From Polyporus tsugae (taxonomy: Eukaryota > Basidiomycota > Agaricomycetes > Polyporales > Polyporaceae), in contig JAHRBS010000007.1 in the NCBI GenBank assembly GCA_024305745.1, forward strand, positions 2,294,001-2,358,000: a stretch of DNA of 64,000 nucleotides. The letters are read 5' to 3'. Positions 1 to 13,200 of this stretch are shown one piece after another. Position 1 is the first letter of the stretch; each line of letters begins with the position of its first letter. A model generated the notes under the pieces. It did no database searches. It was not told the DNA's origin and worked only from the letters and a program-made list of their open reading frames with translations. A program made the position numbers and the translations under genes.

Positions 1-103
1 GCAACAACCAACCATGTCATGTTTTGGGCTGCACCACATAATGCGGAACCAAGCTAACCAACCAGCATGAGCTTGTGAAAACATATTGTCGGAGCACACT
101 CAC

Positions 104-676
104 CAGGAAAACCGCAATCGAGGCAAAGAGAACGGGCTTCCGTCCTAGGTTCGGTGTGAACACAGGTCCATAGGCGCCTCGACGAAAGTTCATCCAACGC
201 ACCAATTACATCAGATAATTTGCCGTACATGGGGGACATTGCGGACGAGGCGAGGAGATACGCGCTAGATGAATGATACACAACACATATGAGCAAAGAA
301 TGGAGTGGTAGGCTGGATGAACAAACATACCTCCCAACCCAACTGTAGTCATTGCCACCGCCGAGTTTCTCGACGATGGTTGGCAGAGCAGTGGCGACGA
401 TTGTCTGTGGTATGATGTCAGCGGGTGCCGGTGAGATCTTGCCAAGAATAGCGATCGCGCCGTAGCGGGCCTGGGTGCGATGCATACCTGATCTAAAGCT
501 GCGAGGAAGATACAGGCCATCAAGCCGGTGAAAACGAGACTCATCCGGTTCTTGGGCAGAACATGTTCCTCGTTGAGCTTCCAGTGTGCTGTGGATTTTG
601 CGACCTGCCCGCCCGTCTTGACGTCCGAAGAAGGCGGGGAGGGAGTCGTGTCATGTTCGGGCTTTTCCGAGGCCAT
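104..676 (-). CDS. MFS drug:H+ antiporter, DHA2-like (5' part, runs off the left edge)
   Basis: N-terminal part of a major facilitator superfamily transporter, expected in the plasma membrane as a proton-coupled exporter. Four exons are readable: 676-488, 404-331, 264-203 and 144-104, all with GT..AG ends; the last donor leads into an intron that leaves the window. The protein opens with a hydrophilic Ser/Pro-rich tail of about 45 residues, followed by TM1 ([18 protein letters not shown]), which continues into [16 protein letters not shown], typical of 14-TM DHA2 drug transporters. The third and fourth exons join to give loop motif [17 protein letters not shown], the family signature. The start is the ATG ending at 676, the first in frame. 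It is divergent from the Ran gene. Substrate cannot be told from this part; multidrug or siderophore export are both possible. Confidence 0.85.
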
Positions 677-2188
677 GATTTCACCTTGTACGAGTGCAAC
701 GAAGGCGGGGATTCACCAGATGCGTCAAGACGCGAAAGACTGGTGCTAGGGAGCTGCAGCGACCTCGGTCTGGAGCGGACGGGAGGGCGGAGGAGGGCAG
801 AGGCCAGAGGGACGCCATAAGACCTTTGTATGGGATCTTGTGAGGTGAGCGTGACCAATCTGCCGCCTGCGCGTTCTCTCTGCCGAACCGCAGGTCCTGC
901 GAGCCGAGATTGCCACACCCAATCGCCGTCCGCTTGCAGTACATCGATCCACTGAGGTCCGATGCCTCCCACTGAAACTCCAGTTCCGTCATACTGTATG
1001 GCATCCTCAGCAACCCCGCCGACTACCTCGCGCCGGGGCAATTAAACTTGTGAGACTTGAACACCCTTAATACCCCGCCGCACATATGCATATGGCGGAT
1101 CATTGAAAGCGGCCGCCCGTCGCCTTCCGTCTCGCTCATTCGTTTCGATTCCGCGGGTTCTACCAGACGGTCGCGACACAGATTGGAAATATCGCCCGTC
1201 TTGTTACAGCCTCCCACGCATCTCAGGTGACGCAATTGCAATTTTGCATTTCATGTGCGCCCAATGTGCGCCCCCTTTGTAAGTCTTCGGCCACACAGTA
1301 CTGTGCTTCCGCTGATCACGGAATAGAATAGAAACTATTGCACGATGTTAGTCACTATACCGTCCCGGATTGCGGTACTTAGGATGGTTTCTTCCCTTTG
1401 GGATCGAGAATCGAGATGTGGCTCTATGCTATCGCCTGAATGCTCGAGCTCGCATTCGGTCCAGAGACCGATTCTGGCAACATCCGTAGTGGTGGATCGA
1501 TCGCAACCCAACTCAGCTGCCATTGCATTTGTCGAACTCGTCTAGAACCCAGCGAACCGACCTTGCACCCCCGAGGCTTGTAGTGATGTGCGAAACACTT
1601 CCCCGTATTATATCCACCTCGCCGGCTCCTCGGTGTTCATGGTACGATCTTCGCATACATGAGGACCAGACGGCGCAGTACTAGTGCCGCAGTCATGCCG
1701 GACGTCTCATGCTGTGGCATTCAAGGCTGCAGTCATCCCCTCAGACTAACAGCTTTTATTGAATCCTACGTCCTTCGATGTGTTCAGACGATCCTTCCAT
1801 CTAAATGTAACTCGTCCAGTTCGTCCGCGTACTTACATAACGATACTGGGATCTCTTCCTTACTGAGTTACTCTTACTCTCATTTGAAACCTCATTCATA
1901 TCTATCTTTCTCTTTTTTCAATGTTTTTTTTTCATAACCACGTCTTCCCTTGTGTGTGCTACGCGTTGAATGTGACAGCATCCTCCAACTTCGGCCCAGC
2001 TGAAATTACGCGCTCCTTAAACCACGGAAGATCCATGGAGATCGAGCGAAGATGATCGTGATTATCTAATGCTGGATTACATAACTTAATCTTTGCAAGT
2101 CTTTCTCGTTTGCGCCTGTCTTGAGCAAGTCGGCTAGTTCCCCCTTCTCCTTTCATCCACCACCATCTCCATCTGCTAGATTCCCCAG
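677..2188. other. Intergenic, divergent MFS / Ran
   Basis: About 1.5 kb between two divergently transcribed genes. It must hold both promoters. Open frames here (up to 166 codons) match no family I recognise and lack convincing splice structure. Pyrimidine-rich stretches (around 1840-1930) approach the Ran start. No repeat or RNA gene seen. Confidence 0.5.
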
Positions 2189-3320
2189 ATGACTGAGCAG
2201 ACTACTATCCCCACCTTCAAGCTCGTCCTTGGTGCGTGTTTTGTGTATACTCCTCTAATGTCCAACTCGCTGAACGAAAACTTTGCCTTCCACTTTTACA
2301 TCTTGATCGATGTCTGTGCCACTGGCCCATTCTCGCGTCTTCCACCTCCCAACTTGCGCCTTCCTATCCATGAAACGCGATACGACGTGATTGGACACAG
2401 TCGGCGATGGTGGAACGGGTAAAACTACGTTCGTCAAGGTATGTATTCGCGCTCTGTGCGCCTTCGATCGTGTGCTGATCGACTGTCCCTTTGCAGCGCC
2501 ACTTGACGGGCGAATTCGAGAAGAAGTACATCGGTGAGCCGCACCACCGTGTTCCACGCTGCGAGTCTTTGGATTGATTGCGCCACTGTCATCCAGCCAC
2601 TCTTGGTGTCGAGGTCCACCCTCTCTCCTTCTCCACCAACTTCGGCACGATCTGCTTCAACGTTTGGGACACTGCGGGCCAGGAGAAATTTGGTGGTCTC
2701 CGTGACGGCTACTACATCCAAGGCCAGTGCGGTATCATCATGTTCGACGTCACCTCTCGTATCACCTACAAGAACGTCCCCAACTGGCACCGCGATCTCG
2801 AGCGTGTTTGCGAGAACATCCCCATCGTCCTCTGCGGTAACAAGGTCGACGTGAAGGTGCGCATTTAAATCGCAGCCGTGAGCCCCGTCTGTGGGTACTA
2901 ATCGTAATTGCCTTATCTGTCCCTCTGTGCTGCAGGAGCGGAAAGTCAAGACCGGTAGCGTCACCTTCCACCGCAAGAAAAACATTCAGTACTTCGAGAT
3001 CTCTGCCAAATCGAACTACAACTTTGAGAAGCCGTTCCTCTGGCTCGCGAGGAAGCTTGTTGGGTCCGTATCTCGTATTTAAGTTTGTTTCATAGTGTTC
3101 TTATCGTTCTTGGCCCTTTTAGCAACCCGTCCCTCGAGTTTGTCGCTGCGCCCGCCCTTGCTCCTGCGGAGGTCCAGGTTGATGCTGCGCTCATGGAGCA
3201 GTACCAGCGCGAGCTCGCGCAGGTGAGTACGATCTTGAAAGCGATAGAAATTGGCATTGATCGCATGGCGTTATACAGGCTGAGTCTGTGCCGCTGCCAG
3301 AAGAGGACGACGACTTGTAA
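2189..3320 (+). CDS. GSP1: Ran GTPase (nuclear transport)
   Basis: Small Ras-family GTPase that drives nucleocytoplasmic transport and spindle assembly through its GTP/GDP gradient. After removing short introns, the protein reads [19 protein letters not shown]..., with P-loop GDGGTGKT, switch-[18 protein letters not shown], guanine-specificity motif CGNKVDVK and SAK motif [14 protein letters not shown]. It ends in the acidic tail EEDDDL, diagnostic of Ran rather than Rab or Rho. The first exon is 43 bases (2189-2231); the second coding block begins after a TTGGACACAG acceptor and completes the P-loop. Length is close to the usual 215 residues. Every functional motif is intact, so identification is secure. 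No lipidation cysteines are present, as expected for Ran. Confidence 0.97.
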
Positions 3321-4190
3321 TCTTACGCTTTCACGACACTTATTACGTTCCAGCAGCCCATCTGTTTTCCTACATACGTCCTGCACCGCCATTGTTCCAG
3401 TACAAAGCTCATCACATCACTCCGGAGTAGCCATTGTCTGTAACCCTGCTACGAGTACGCATCCCCACATTGTAGAAGTTGTTTGTTTGTTGGTGGCCGT
3501 TGTATCGAATTGATCTTTGCATGCAGCAATGTATACTCCGTGATGAGGCAGATATTACTCATGAGTGCTTGGTGGCAGGATCCAGGTACACTGACACGAA
3601 AGAAGTGTATTCAATCGCACCACGTCCGCCCATAAACCATAGACTTCCTCGACGATCACTGCAGGGCTGAGGACTGAGAGTATTCTTCCAGGCTTTGATC
3701 ATCCAGTCTCCAAACCTTGAAAAAATACTATTCGTAATGAAACCTCCTTTCGCCGTTTCTGGTAGAGGTGTTGAATAGGGATCCAACCTCGGTGGGTCAT
3801 GACCTGTGACGTTGAGCGTAAGCTTGTCGAGCGGGATAAGGTACAAACGATGCCGCCAACACAGCGCATTAACGAGCCGTCGACCACCACATCCCACTGC
3901 GACAGCGATCTGGCAAGTTCACAATCGTTTACATGGGCGTGAGCACGATGGCGATGTATACTGTATCAACCTCTCGGAATGGCCAGGCAGTGGGCGCGCG
4001 TTGAAATTGAAGGTTTGACGCGTCGCTCACACGTATCGGATACGCGTTGTGGGACCAGGCGCTTTTCTTGTCGCTCATCGTCGACGTCGCTCCTCGACCT
4101 TCCCGACCTTGGCCTTTCTCCCGTTCTCCCCGCGGCCATCACATCCCCCTTCTGAACAGCCACCGTTTCTGCACGCTCGTACCCGTGTCG
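3321..4190. other. Intergenic; one weak minus-strand ORF
   Basis: Between Ran and the PTC7-like gene. A 112-codon minus-strand frame (3559-3897) encodes a plausible-looking but unrecognised peptide; without family similarity or clear splicing I do not call it a gene. An ACGCGT element lies at 4018-4023, 168 bases before the phosphatase start. The frame of the phosphatase is open upstream to 4047. Confidence 0.4.
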
Positions 4191-5882
4191 ATGACTTTGT
4201 CCCTTGTTGCCAAGCACTCATTAGCCCGCACGTCAACCCGGACTTCCTCAACATGCAGCCTACGTCCCAAACACGCCCGCTACTACTCCCCGTCTCCACC
4301 CTCCTCGAGCTCGTCGCTCCCTAGGCCGTACCGCTTCCACGTCGGGGCGAGCTGGGCGGGCAAACCGCATGACCCGCGCGGTCCGCGCGTCAAGTCCACT
4401 CCGTTTCCCCCCGACAGCCCTGTAGGCAAGTGGCGAGACGCGTCCTTATCGCGACCGAACGCTGCAGCCGGGAAACACATCGGCGAGGACTTCTTCTACA
4501 TCCAGGATGTGAGTGTGTTCAGCGAATGCTGCGAAGCGACCGTGTATTGAATGCGAGCCGGGGTGTGCACAGATGCGTGACAAGTCCGTGAGTGCCGTTC
4601 AGGGCTCTCTTCTGCCGATCATCTCCTTCTGACGTAGGCTCGGCGCGCCTTGTGTGTCTGGCCGCACGCGAATCCTCTGCTGCAGGGCATCTCACTGGGC
4701 GTCGCGGACGGGGTGGGAGGCTGGACAGAGTCGGGCATCGATCCGTCATTATTCTCACAGGCTCTTATGTTCCATGCCCAACGATATTCCAAGGTCGCGT
4801 GGCCCGGCGAGCCAGAGGTCGATCCAATGCAGGAATACGAAGAGCGCGAGCAGGTTGAAGGGTGGGAGCTATCCCCGGTAGAGTGCCTGGAGTCTGCCTA
4901 TGGAGGTGTGCTGAGGGAACGGATCGTCCTGGCCGGTGAGCATGACAAATAGTCTGGCTGTCCGCGGTGATATGACTGAGGCTATTGGTAAACTCAGGTT
5001 CAAGTACCGCATGCATACTCACGCTCAACGCGTCAACGGGGATGCTACGCGCAGCAAAGTAAGTTTACTTATCCGCTGTTTCCCCACGTAGTCAGCCTGG
5101 ACTGAATCTGGGTGTTGGTGCCAGTCTAGGCGACAGTGGGTTTCTCATAATCCGCGGGTCGCAAGTGATCTACCAGCAGCGTGCCCAGACGCATTTCTTC
5201 AATTGTCCAAAGTACGTACTCGTGCATGGTGCTTGATGCTGTTTTGACGAGATTTGCCCATATGATAGACAACTTTCAAAGTTGCCTACCGCCCAAAAAC
5301 GCTTCTCCCGAGCAGTCGTCGATCACCCGAGCGATGCAGAACTGTGCGAGCTCAAGTTACGGCACGGTGACTTGATCATTGTATATGTATGTAGCCAACC
5401 GCAATTGTTTTGTTAGTGGGTCTATCGTTCTCTCTGCTAATCGGTCAATCGCCCTTCACAGACCGACGGGCTGTCGGATAATGTCTTTCCCTCGGAGATG
5501 GTGGCCATTTGCTCCCTCGTGGCCAGACAATTTCAATTCAATAGAAGGACCCTCACCCCCTCGGGTGAGACAGAAATAGAAGAAAGTGCTGAAGACCAGG
5601 AGGTTCAGGCCATGGCTGAACGAATTGTGGATTATGCACGAATTTGTATGGCTAACACAAAGAGGGTCAGTCCTTTCGAGCGAGCCGCTGCTCGTGAGGG
5701 CATGTATTTCCGAGGCGGGGTGAGTGCGATGTTGTAATAGCTCACAATGTCTTGACTAACCGGTTGCCAACTGTAGAAAACGGACGAGTAAGTTCGGCCG
5801 CGCGAGGTCTTTTCAGACACAATTTACTCATGTCGTTTACAGCGTCACTGTCATTGTCGCGATGGTTCAAGAAGCCATATGA
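4191..5882 (+). CDS. PTC7: PP2C-family phosphatase, PTC7-like, probably mitochondrial
   Basis: Metal-dependent Ser/Thr phosphatase of the PTC7/PPTC7 type; in yeast this enzyme acts in mitochondria and activates coenzyme Q synthesis (family knowledge). The spliced protein has a Ser/Arg-rich, acid-poor N-terminus (MTLSLVAKHSLARTSTRTSS) fitting a mitochondrial presequence. It then carries the PP2C motifs in order: GEDFFYIQD, GVADGVGGWTESGID (metal Asp-Gly), LGDSGFLIIR, YTDGLSDNVFPSEM and the C-terminal KTDDVTVIVAMV. The last short exon (after 5842) carries the DDVTVIVA strand and ends with TGA at 5880-5882. Several introns of 50-80 bases interrupt it. An in-frame ATG at 4047 would add 48 residues; 4191 is preferred because it gives the more typical presequence. 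Confidence 0.9.
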
Positions 5883-7251
5883 AGGTGCTTGATCGGGCAA
5901 GCTCCCTCTGAATTCTTCGGTCAGCGCGTTGCGCTGACCCGTCAGTCGAGCACGTAGAGATCGTACCAGACTGATACCGGACCAGGCCACACTCTTCATT
6001 GTGATACCCTATTGCTGACCACTTGGAACATCAACACCACGTGTAATCTACTTGTACTATGCATCTTATTGTCGTCATTGTCTATTATAATGCACGCCTT
6101 TCGACGCCAGTGTCGAACTTCGACCAGGTTATCGGTGTTGCATTTGACACCTGGCTTTGAGTATTAGTCTTGAGTGCCAGCTTAGTCTCATACCAAGACC
6201 GTCCACCCGGCACCGTGGACTCCACGTTCACGTGCGAGGGGTTTGGTACTAAGGACCTAACTTTGCCAGCTCACGAAAAAAAAAACTCGAGTCTCGAGCA
6301 TGTACCGAGTAACATATGCGCTCGTCTTGGTTATTATAACCGAAATCCCATCAAACTAATATTCACTGCGTGTCAAAGGTCGGTAGGTAGACCCCTCGCG
6401 TATGTTCGAGTATGTTAGGTGGCACACGTAGTCACATCCGGGCACGTCACGTAGTGTATCCAAGGGGTATATCTATGCAACATATCCAAGTCGCACGACT
6501 ACGCTGGTCTCATACCCACTCACACCGAGATACACGCGAATTGTGACTACGTGACGTAGCTGCCCTCTGACATGTAGTGAATCCAACTGCGCCGCACTGG
6601 CGCTGGGATGGACGATGAATCGATGACCGACAGTTTGACCGACACCTCCGGTACGCCAAGCGTCCGACGTCCGGCGTAAACGTTCATCGATCCTGGAGAG
6701 ACTGGAACTGGACTGGAATAAGTATACTTACTTAGTATTGTGGTTGTCCAGAACCTTTCCTTGATCAAGGATTCGGCGGAAATAACCCCGCCGACACACT
6801 GGCAGCTTTCGACGATCTCAAGGCCCCGGCTAGACAGTGGCCTCTGGCAAACATGCATGTGCTCACCCTGAGAGCGACGGTCATTCAAGAGTCTTCCGGA
6901 TACGGGGCATGGGCGGTCTCGGGGCGGTTTGAACTCTGCATGTGCTGGCCCAGGTAGAGCCACTGTCAGAGAGAGTGCGGGAGACGTTTGTCAGATCTAG
7001 AGTTGGAGGATGGAAAATGAGGTGTCTGATGAGCGTGGGGGGATGCCTATTCTGGAAGTGGCGGCAACAGGTTTCCCACGCAAGCGATGGGACAAACAAG
7101 GAGCTGGTCTGAGCTTGGGCCGCCCACTGCCTCCTCCTCAACCATCCACTGCAGACCCAACACAAGCTGTTGTCGGTCGTTTCACTCCTTTGTCCCCTCT
7201 CGTCCTCTCTATCTTCTGCTGCGCCAATCTTGACGCATCCCTCCTCTTTCC
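5883..7251. other. Intergenic / FKS1 promoter region
   Basis: About 1.4 kb holding the 3' end of the phosphatase transcript and the upstream region of FKS1. It contains the inverted ACGT-core repeats listed separately. No supported gene; the 182- and 138-codon minus-strand frames look like chance frames. Confidence 0.5.
6425..6557. promoter_or_regulatory. Inverted CRE/ACGT-core motif pairs upstream of FKS1
   Basis: CACGTAGTCAC at 6425-6435 is exactly the reverse complement of GTGACTACGTG at 6543-6553, and ACGTCACGTAG (6444-6454) is the reverse complement of CTACGTGACGT (6547-6557). Both pairs contain TGACGT/ACGTCA-like cores bound by bZIP (CREB/ATF-type) factors. They lie about 700-830 bases before the FKS1 start. 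A regulatory role is inferred. Confidence 0.35.
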
Positions 7252-10200
7252 ATGGCTGCGCAACCCGGCTACAACCAGCTGAATCCCTTTGCAAATCAAC
7301 CCCAATACGCCCGTCAGTACCCCGACTCGGACGCAGAATCCTACACCAGCCGCAACGCAAGCAGCGTACCCCTCGCTCCCTCAGGCTACTACGATGGCAC
7401 CTACACTCCCCAGTGTGAGTTTTCTTCATTCAGTCTTGCTCTTGTAAGCTGTGGGGTCGCGATGCTCGGCCATGTGGCCGCCCAAGATTGCTCCATCATT
7501 TACGATGGACAAGCCCACCCTGTTACTCGCCAGCGCAGCTTGGCTGTGCGCAGTATATAGAGCGAGGGAAGGCGGCGTTCACATTTCGTCCACTTACCAT
7601 GCCCTCGCCCTACGCGGCTATTCACGACACCTCATCGACGGACTCCGTCGCCGTCCTCCCTCACCCGGATGGCAACCGTAGCCACAGTGGCTACATGCCC
7701 GCCCGGACTTCTACCGAACCCAATGAGACTGTACCGATACTGACGTACACTCCCCCACCGACAGCCGGCGACGAGGCAGGCTTCCCCGACTACAACCGTC
7801 ACTACAGTGCGTCGGTCGAGTCGCACATGAGCGGCGGGACAAGCATTGCTCCCAACAACCCGTTTGCGGACATCCCGGGCTCACACGAGCCCTTCCCGGC
7901 ATGGTCTGCGGAACGCCAGATACCCATGTCAACAGAGGAAATCGAGGATATCTTCCTCGACCTCGCGCAAAAGTTCGGCTTCCAGAAGGACTCGATGCGT
8001 AACATGGTGCGTCTCTTCACATTCGCTCCCACCCCCTCTCGATGCGCTGTCAATCCCCCAATCCCGTTTCCACCCTTCAAGTCTCACTGCTGGAGCATCT
8101 GTGAAACGTGATTCCTGAACTCCGCCAACAGTTCGACTTTTTGATGACCCTCCTTGATTCAAGGGCGTCCCGCATGACGCCGAATCAGGCTCTCCTCACG
8201 GTGCACGCCGACTACATCGGCGGCCAACACGCGAACTACCGAAAGTGGTATTTCGCCGCACAGCTCAACCTCGATGATGCCGTCGGTCAGGTGCAGAACC
8301 CCGGTCTGCAGCGCCTCCGTAGCGTCAAGGGCAAACCACAGACCGCCGGAAGCAAGTCGCTGGATAGCGCCCTCAACCGCTGGCGGAACGCCATGAACAA
8401 CATGAGCCAATATGATCGTCTCCGGCAGGTCGCCCTCTACCTCCTCTGCTGGGGTGAGGCGGGCAACGTCCGGTTCACACCAGAGTGCTTGTGCTTCATC
8501 TTCAAGTGCGCCGACGACTACTACCGGAGTCCCGAGTGCCAGAACCGGGTAGACCCGGTTCCGGAGGGTCTGTACCTTGAGACCGTCGTCAAGCCGCTCT
8601 ACCGTTTCATGAGGGATCAGGGCTATGAGGTCGTCGATGGCAAGTTCGTCCGTAGGGAAAAGGACCACGACCAGATCATTGGTTACGACGACATCAACCA
8701 GCTCTTCTGGTACCCAGAGGGTATCGCGAAGATTGTCCTCCAGGATAACGTAAGTCTTTCTGATCTTTCCGGTGCGCAACTTGTGGTCTAAGCATTGCCT
8801 CCAGACTCGATTGATCGACGTTCCCCCGGCACAACGGTTCACGAAGTTCGGTCGCATTTCGTGGAACCGCGTCTTCTTCAAGACGTACTTCGAGAAGCGT
8901 TCTTCGGCCCACCTGCTCGTGAACTTCAACCGTATCTGGATTATTCATGTCGGGTTCTTCTGGTTCTACACCGCCTACAACTCTCCTAAAGTATATGCGC
9001 CGAAGAACAAGCAGTTCCCCTCTGCGGCCATGACCTGGTCGGCGACTGCTCTTGGAGGTGCGGTCTCGACGATGATCATGATTGCGGCTACTATTGCGGA
9101 GTTTTCGTACATCCCCACCTCTTGGCACAACGCCAGTCACCTCACTGCCCGCCTCGTGTTCCTGCTCATCCTCCTCGCACTCACCGGTGGTCCCACGTTC
9201 TACATTGCCCTCGTCGATGACCGCCCGGGCCAGGGCAACATCCCGCTCATCATCGCTATCACGCAGTTTTTCATCTCCGTCGTGACGACGGTCGCGTTCA
9301 GTATTATCCCGTCGGGTAGGCTGTTCGGTGATCGTGTCGCAGGCAAGTCCCGCAAGTACATGGCTTCCCAGACCTTCACCGCGTCGTACCCTACGCTCAC
9401 TCGCACGGCGCGCATGGCCTCGCTCTCGATTTGGCTCCTCATCTTTGGATGCAAGTTCACCGAATCGTTCTTCTTCCTGACCTCGTCCTTCTCCAGTCCG
9501 ATCGCCGTCATGGCGCGGACTAAAGTTCAGGGCTGCAACGACAAGTACTTTGGGAATGCGCTGTGCAGCAACCAGGTGCCATTCGCTCTTGCGATCATGT
9601 ATATCATGGACTTGATCCTCTTCTTCCTCGACACGTACTTGTGGTACATCATCTGGATTGTCGTGTTCTCGGTTTCGCGCTCGTTCTACCTCGGCCTGTC
9701 CATCTGGACGCCTTGGAAGGAGGTTTACACTCGGATGCCGAAGCGGATCTACGCTAAGCTCCTTGCTACCTCGGAGATGGAGGTCAAATACAAGCCCAAG
9801 GTATGCCGCACGATTCGAGTTGACATGTCCCCTGGTCTCACACGAATGCAGGTTCTTGTCTCTCAAGTCTGGAACGCTGTCATCATCTCCATGTATCGCG
9901 AGCATCTCCTTTCCATCAACCACGTCCAGCGTCTCCTCTACCACCAGGTCGACAGCCCTGACGGCCGCCGTACCCTCCGTGCACCACCCTTCTTTACCGC
10001 CAACAACGGCAACGAGTCACAGTTCTTCCCCATTGGTGGAGAGGCCGAGCGTCGGATTTCGTTCTTTGCCTCGTCTCTCACGACTGCCCTTCCGGAGCCT
10101 CTTCCTGTTGATGCCATGCCCACGTTCACTGTCCTTGTACCGCACTACTCTGAGAAGATCCTGTTGAGTCTCCGGGAGATTATCAGGGAAGAGGACCAGA

Positions 10201-13200
10201 ACACCCGTGTCACGCTTTTGGAGTATCTCAAACAACTGCACCCTGTTGAGTGGGACAACTTCGTTAAGGATACAAAGATCCTCGCCGAGGAATCCGAGAC
10301 TGGCACCTTCGACGGAACGCAGAGCGTTAATGAGAAGTCGGGCAATAAGAGGACGGACGACCTTCCCTTCTACTGCATCGGTTTCAAGACGGCCGCCCCC
10401 GAGTACACTCTCCGTACACGTATCTGGGCTTCCCTGCGTGCTCAGACGCTGTACCGTACCGTCTCTGGTATGATGAACTACTCCAAGGCCATCAAGCTCC
10501 TCTATCGCGTGGAGAACCCCCAGATCGTTCAGCGCTTCGCTGGCAACACGGATCGCCTCGAGCGTGAGCTCGAGCGCATGTCCCGCCGCAAGTTCAAGTT
10601 CACGGTCTCGATGCAGCGCTACTCCAAGTTCAACAAGGAGGAACTGGAGAACGCCGAGTTCTTGCTCCGTGCCTATCCCGACTTGCAGATCGCCTACCTG
10701 GACGAAGAGCCCGCTCCGAAGGGCGGCGACCCCCGCCTGTTCTCGACCCTCATCGACGGACACTCCGAGATCGATGAGCAGACTGGGAAGCGGAAGCCTA
10801 AGTTCCGTGTCGAGCTGCCCGGTAACCCCATTCTCGGAGACGGCAAGTCGGACAACCAGAACCATGCGATCATCTTCTACCGTGGCGAGTTCCTCCAGCT
10901 CATCGATGCCAACCAGGACAACTATCTCGAGGAGTGTATCAAGATCCGGAACGTCCTTGGTGAGTTCGAGCAGTACAACGTTTCAAGCCAGAGCCCGTAT
11001 GCGCAGTGGGGCCACAAGGAGTTCAACAAGTACCCGGTCGCGATCGTCGGTACTCGCGAGTACATCTTCTCGGAGAACATCGGTATCCTTGGTGACATCG
11101 CCGCTGGAAAGGAGCAGACGTTCGGTACTCTCACGCCTCGCGTCCTCGCTTGGATTGGTGGGAAACTGCACTACGGTCACCCCGATTTCCTGAATGCGAG
11201 CTTCATGACGACGCGGGGCGGTGTGTCCAAGGCTCAGAAGGGTCTCCACCTGAACGAGGATATCTTCGCCGGTATGACTGCCATCTCGCGCGGTGGACGC
11301 ATCAAGCACTCCGAGTACTACCAGTGTGGAAAGGGTCGTGATCTCGGTTTCGGCACCATCCTGAACTTCCAGACCAAGCTCGGTACGGGTATGGGTGAGC
11401 AAATGCTCAGTCGCGAGTACTACTACCTTGGGACGCAGCTGCCCATCGACCGCTTCCTCACGTTCTATTACGGCCACCCCGGTTTCCACGTCAACAACAT
11501 CCTTGTTATTTACTCGATTCAGACATTCATGATTACGCGTAAGTGGTGGCCTTCCTCCCGCGTGGTGGCGTTCGAGTAACTGACTTGTTTACAGTCCTAT
11601 ACCTCGGTACACTCAACAAGCAGCTGGCCATCTGCAAGGTCGACGCGCAGGGAAATGTTCTTGGTGGACAGCCTGGTTGCTACAACCTTATCCCAGTGTT
11701 CGATTGGATCAAGCACTGCATTATTTCTATCTTCTTGGTCTTCTTCATCGCTTTCCTGCCACTGTTCATGCAAGGTATGTATTCCTGCTTACATTGTAAC
11801 CGTCGTCGATGCTGACCGCGAAACTACGCAGAACTGCTTGAACGCGGTACTGGCAAGGCGCTTGTTCGTCTTGGGAAACACTTCTTGTCCCTTTCACCAA
11901 TCTTCGAAGTGTTCTCGACGCAAATCTACTCGCAGTCGATCCAGAGTAACCTTACGTTCGGTGGTGCCCGGTATATTGCGACAGGTCGTGGTTTCGCGAC
12001 GACCCGCATCTCGTTCACTATCCTCTATTCTCGCTTCGCTGGGCCCAGTATCTACATGGGTATGCGCAACCTGCTTCTGCTCCTCTACGCCACCATGGCT
12101 ATCTGGACGCCCTTCCTCATCTACTTCTGGGTCTCGGTACTCTCGCTCTGCATCGCGCCTTTCGTCTTCAACCCGCACCAATTCTCGTTCGCCGACTTCA
12201 TCATTGACTACCGCGAGTTCCTCCGTTGGATGTCGCGTGGCAACGCGCGTGCTAAGGCGAGCTCGTGGTACGGCTACTGCCGTCTGTCCCGCACGATGAT
12301 CACCGGTTACAAGAAGAAGAAGCTTGGCCACCCGTCCGACAAGATGGCCGGCGACGCCCCGCGTGCCAAGTGGCGGAGCGTCATCTTCTCCGAGGTCATC
12401 CTTCCTATCTGCATGGCCACGGTGTTCGTCGTCGCGTACATGTTCGTCAAGTCTTTCCCCGACAGGAACGGCAACCAGAATCCGAGCGCGCTCATCCGTA
12501 TTGGCGTCATTGCCATCGGTCCAGTCGTGTGGAACGCTGCAGTCCTCTTGACGCTCTTCTTCGTCTCGCTGTTCCTTGGCCCCATGCTCGACGGCTGGGC
12601 GAGGTTCGCGTCGTTCATGGCGGCGTTCGCGCATTTCCTTGGCTTGATCGGTCTCGTCGCCTTCTTTGAGTTCTTCGTATGTATTCATTCATCTCTTTCG
12701 TTTTTCCACGTAATGACGTATGTTGTAGTGGTTCCTCGAGCTCTGGGATGCGTCGCATGCGGTTCTTGGTGTCATCGCCATCATTGCCATTCAACGCGCC
12801 ATCCAGAAGATCCTCATCTCTGTGTTCCTTTCGCGTGAGTTGAAGCATGAGGAGACCAACAGGGCTTGGTGGTCTGGGAAGTGGTATGGCAGGGGTCTCG
12901 GTTCGTCTGCTTTCTCACAACCAGCCCGTGAGTTCGTGGTCAAGATCGTCGAGATGTCCCTCTGGACGTCCGACTTCTTGCTTGCGCACCTTCTCCTGAT
13001 CATCATGACGCCGCCCATGTTCATCCCATTCGTCGACAAGCTCCACTCCACGATGATGTGTAAGTTGTAACCTTGCAGGCGTTCTGTTTCAGCTGTTGAC
13101 TTTCTTTGTAGTCTGGTTGAGGCCCTCGAAGCAGATTCGTCCGCCACTGTTCTCTACAAAGCAGAAGCGCCAGCGGAGATGGATCGTACGTTAATCCCCT

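Noticed and set aside
6547..7429. Minus-strand frames of 138 and 182 codons upstream of FKS1
   Set aside because: No recognisable family or splice structure; overlap the FKS1 first exon and leader.
8694..9944. 416-codon minus-strand frame antisense to FKS1
   Set aside because: Arg/Glu/Asp/His-rich product from the codon bias of the real gene on the other strand; no domain.
10017..10865. 282-codon minus-strand frame antisense to FKS1
   Set aside because: Same cause: shadow of a highly biased coding strand.
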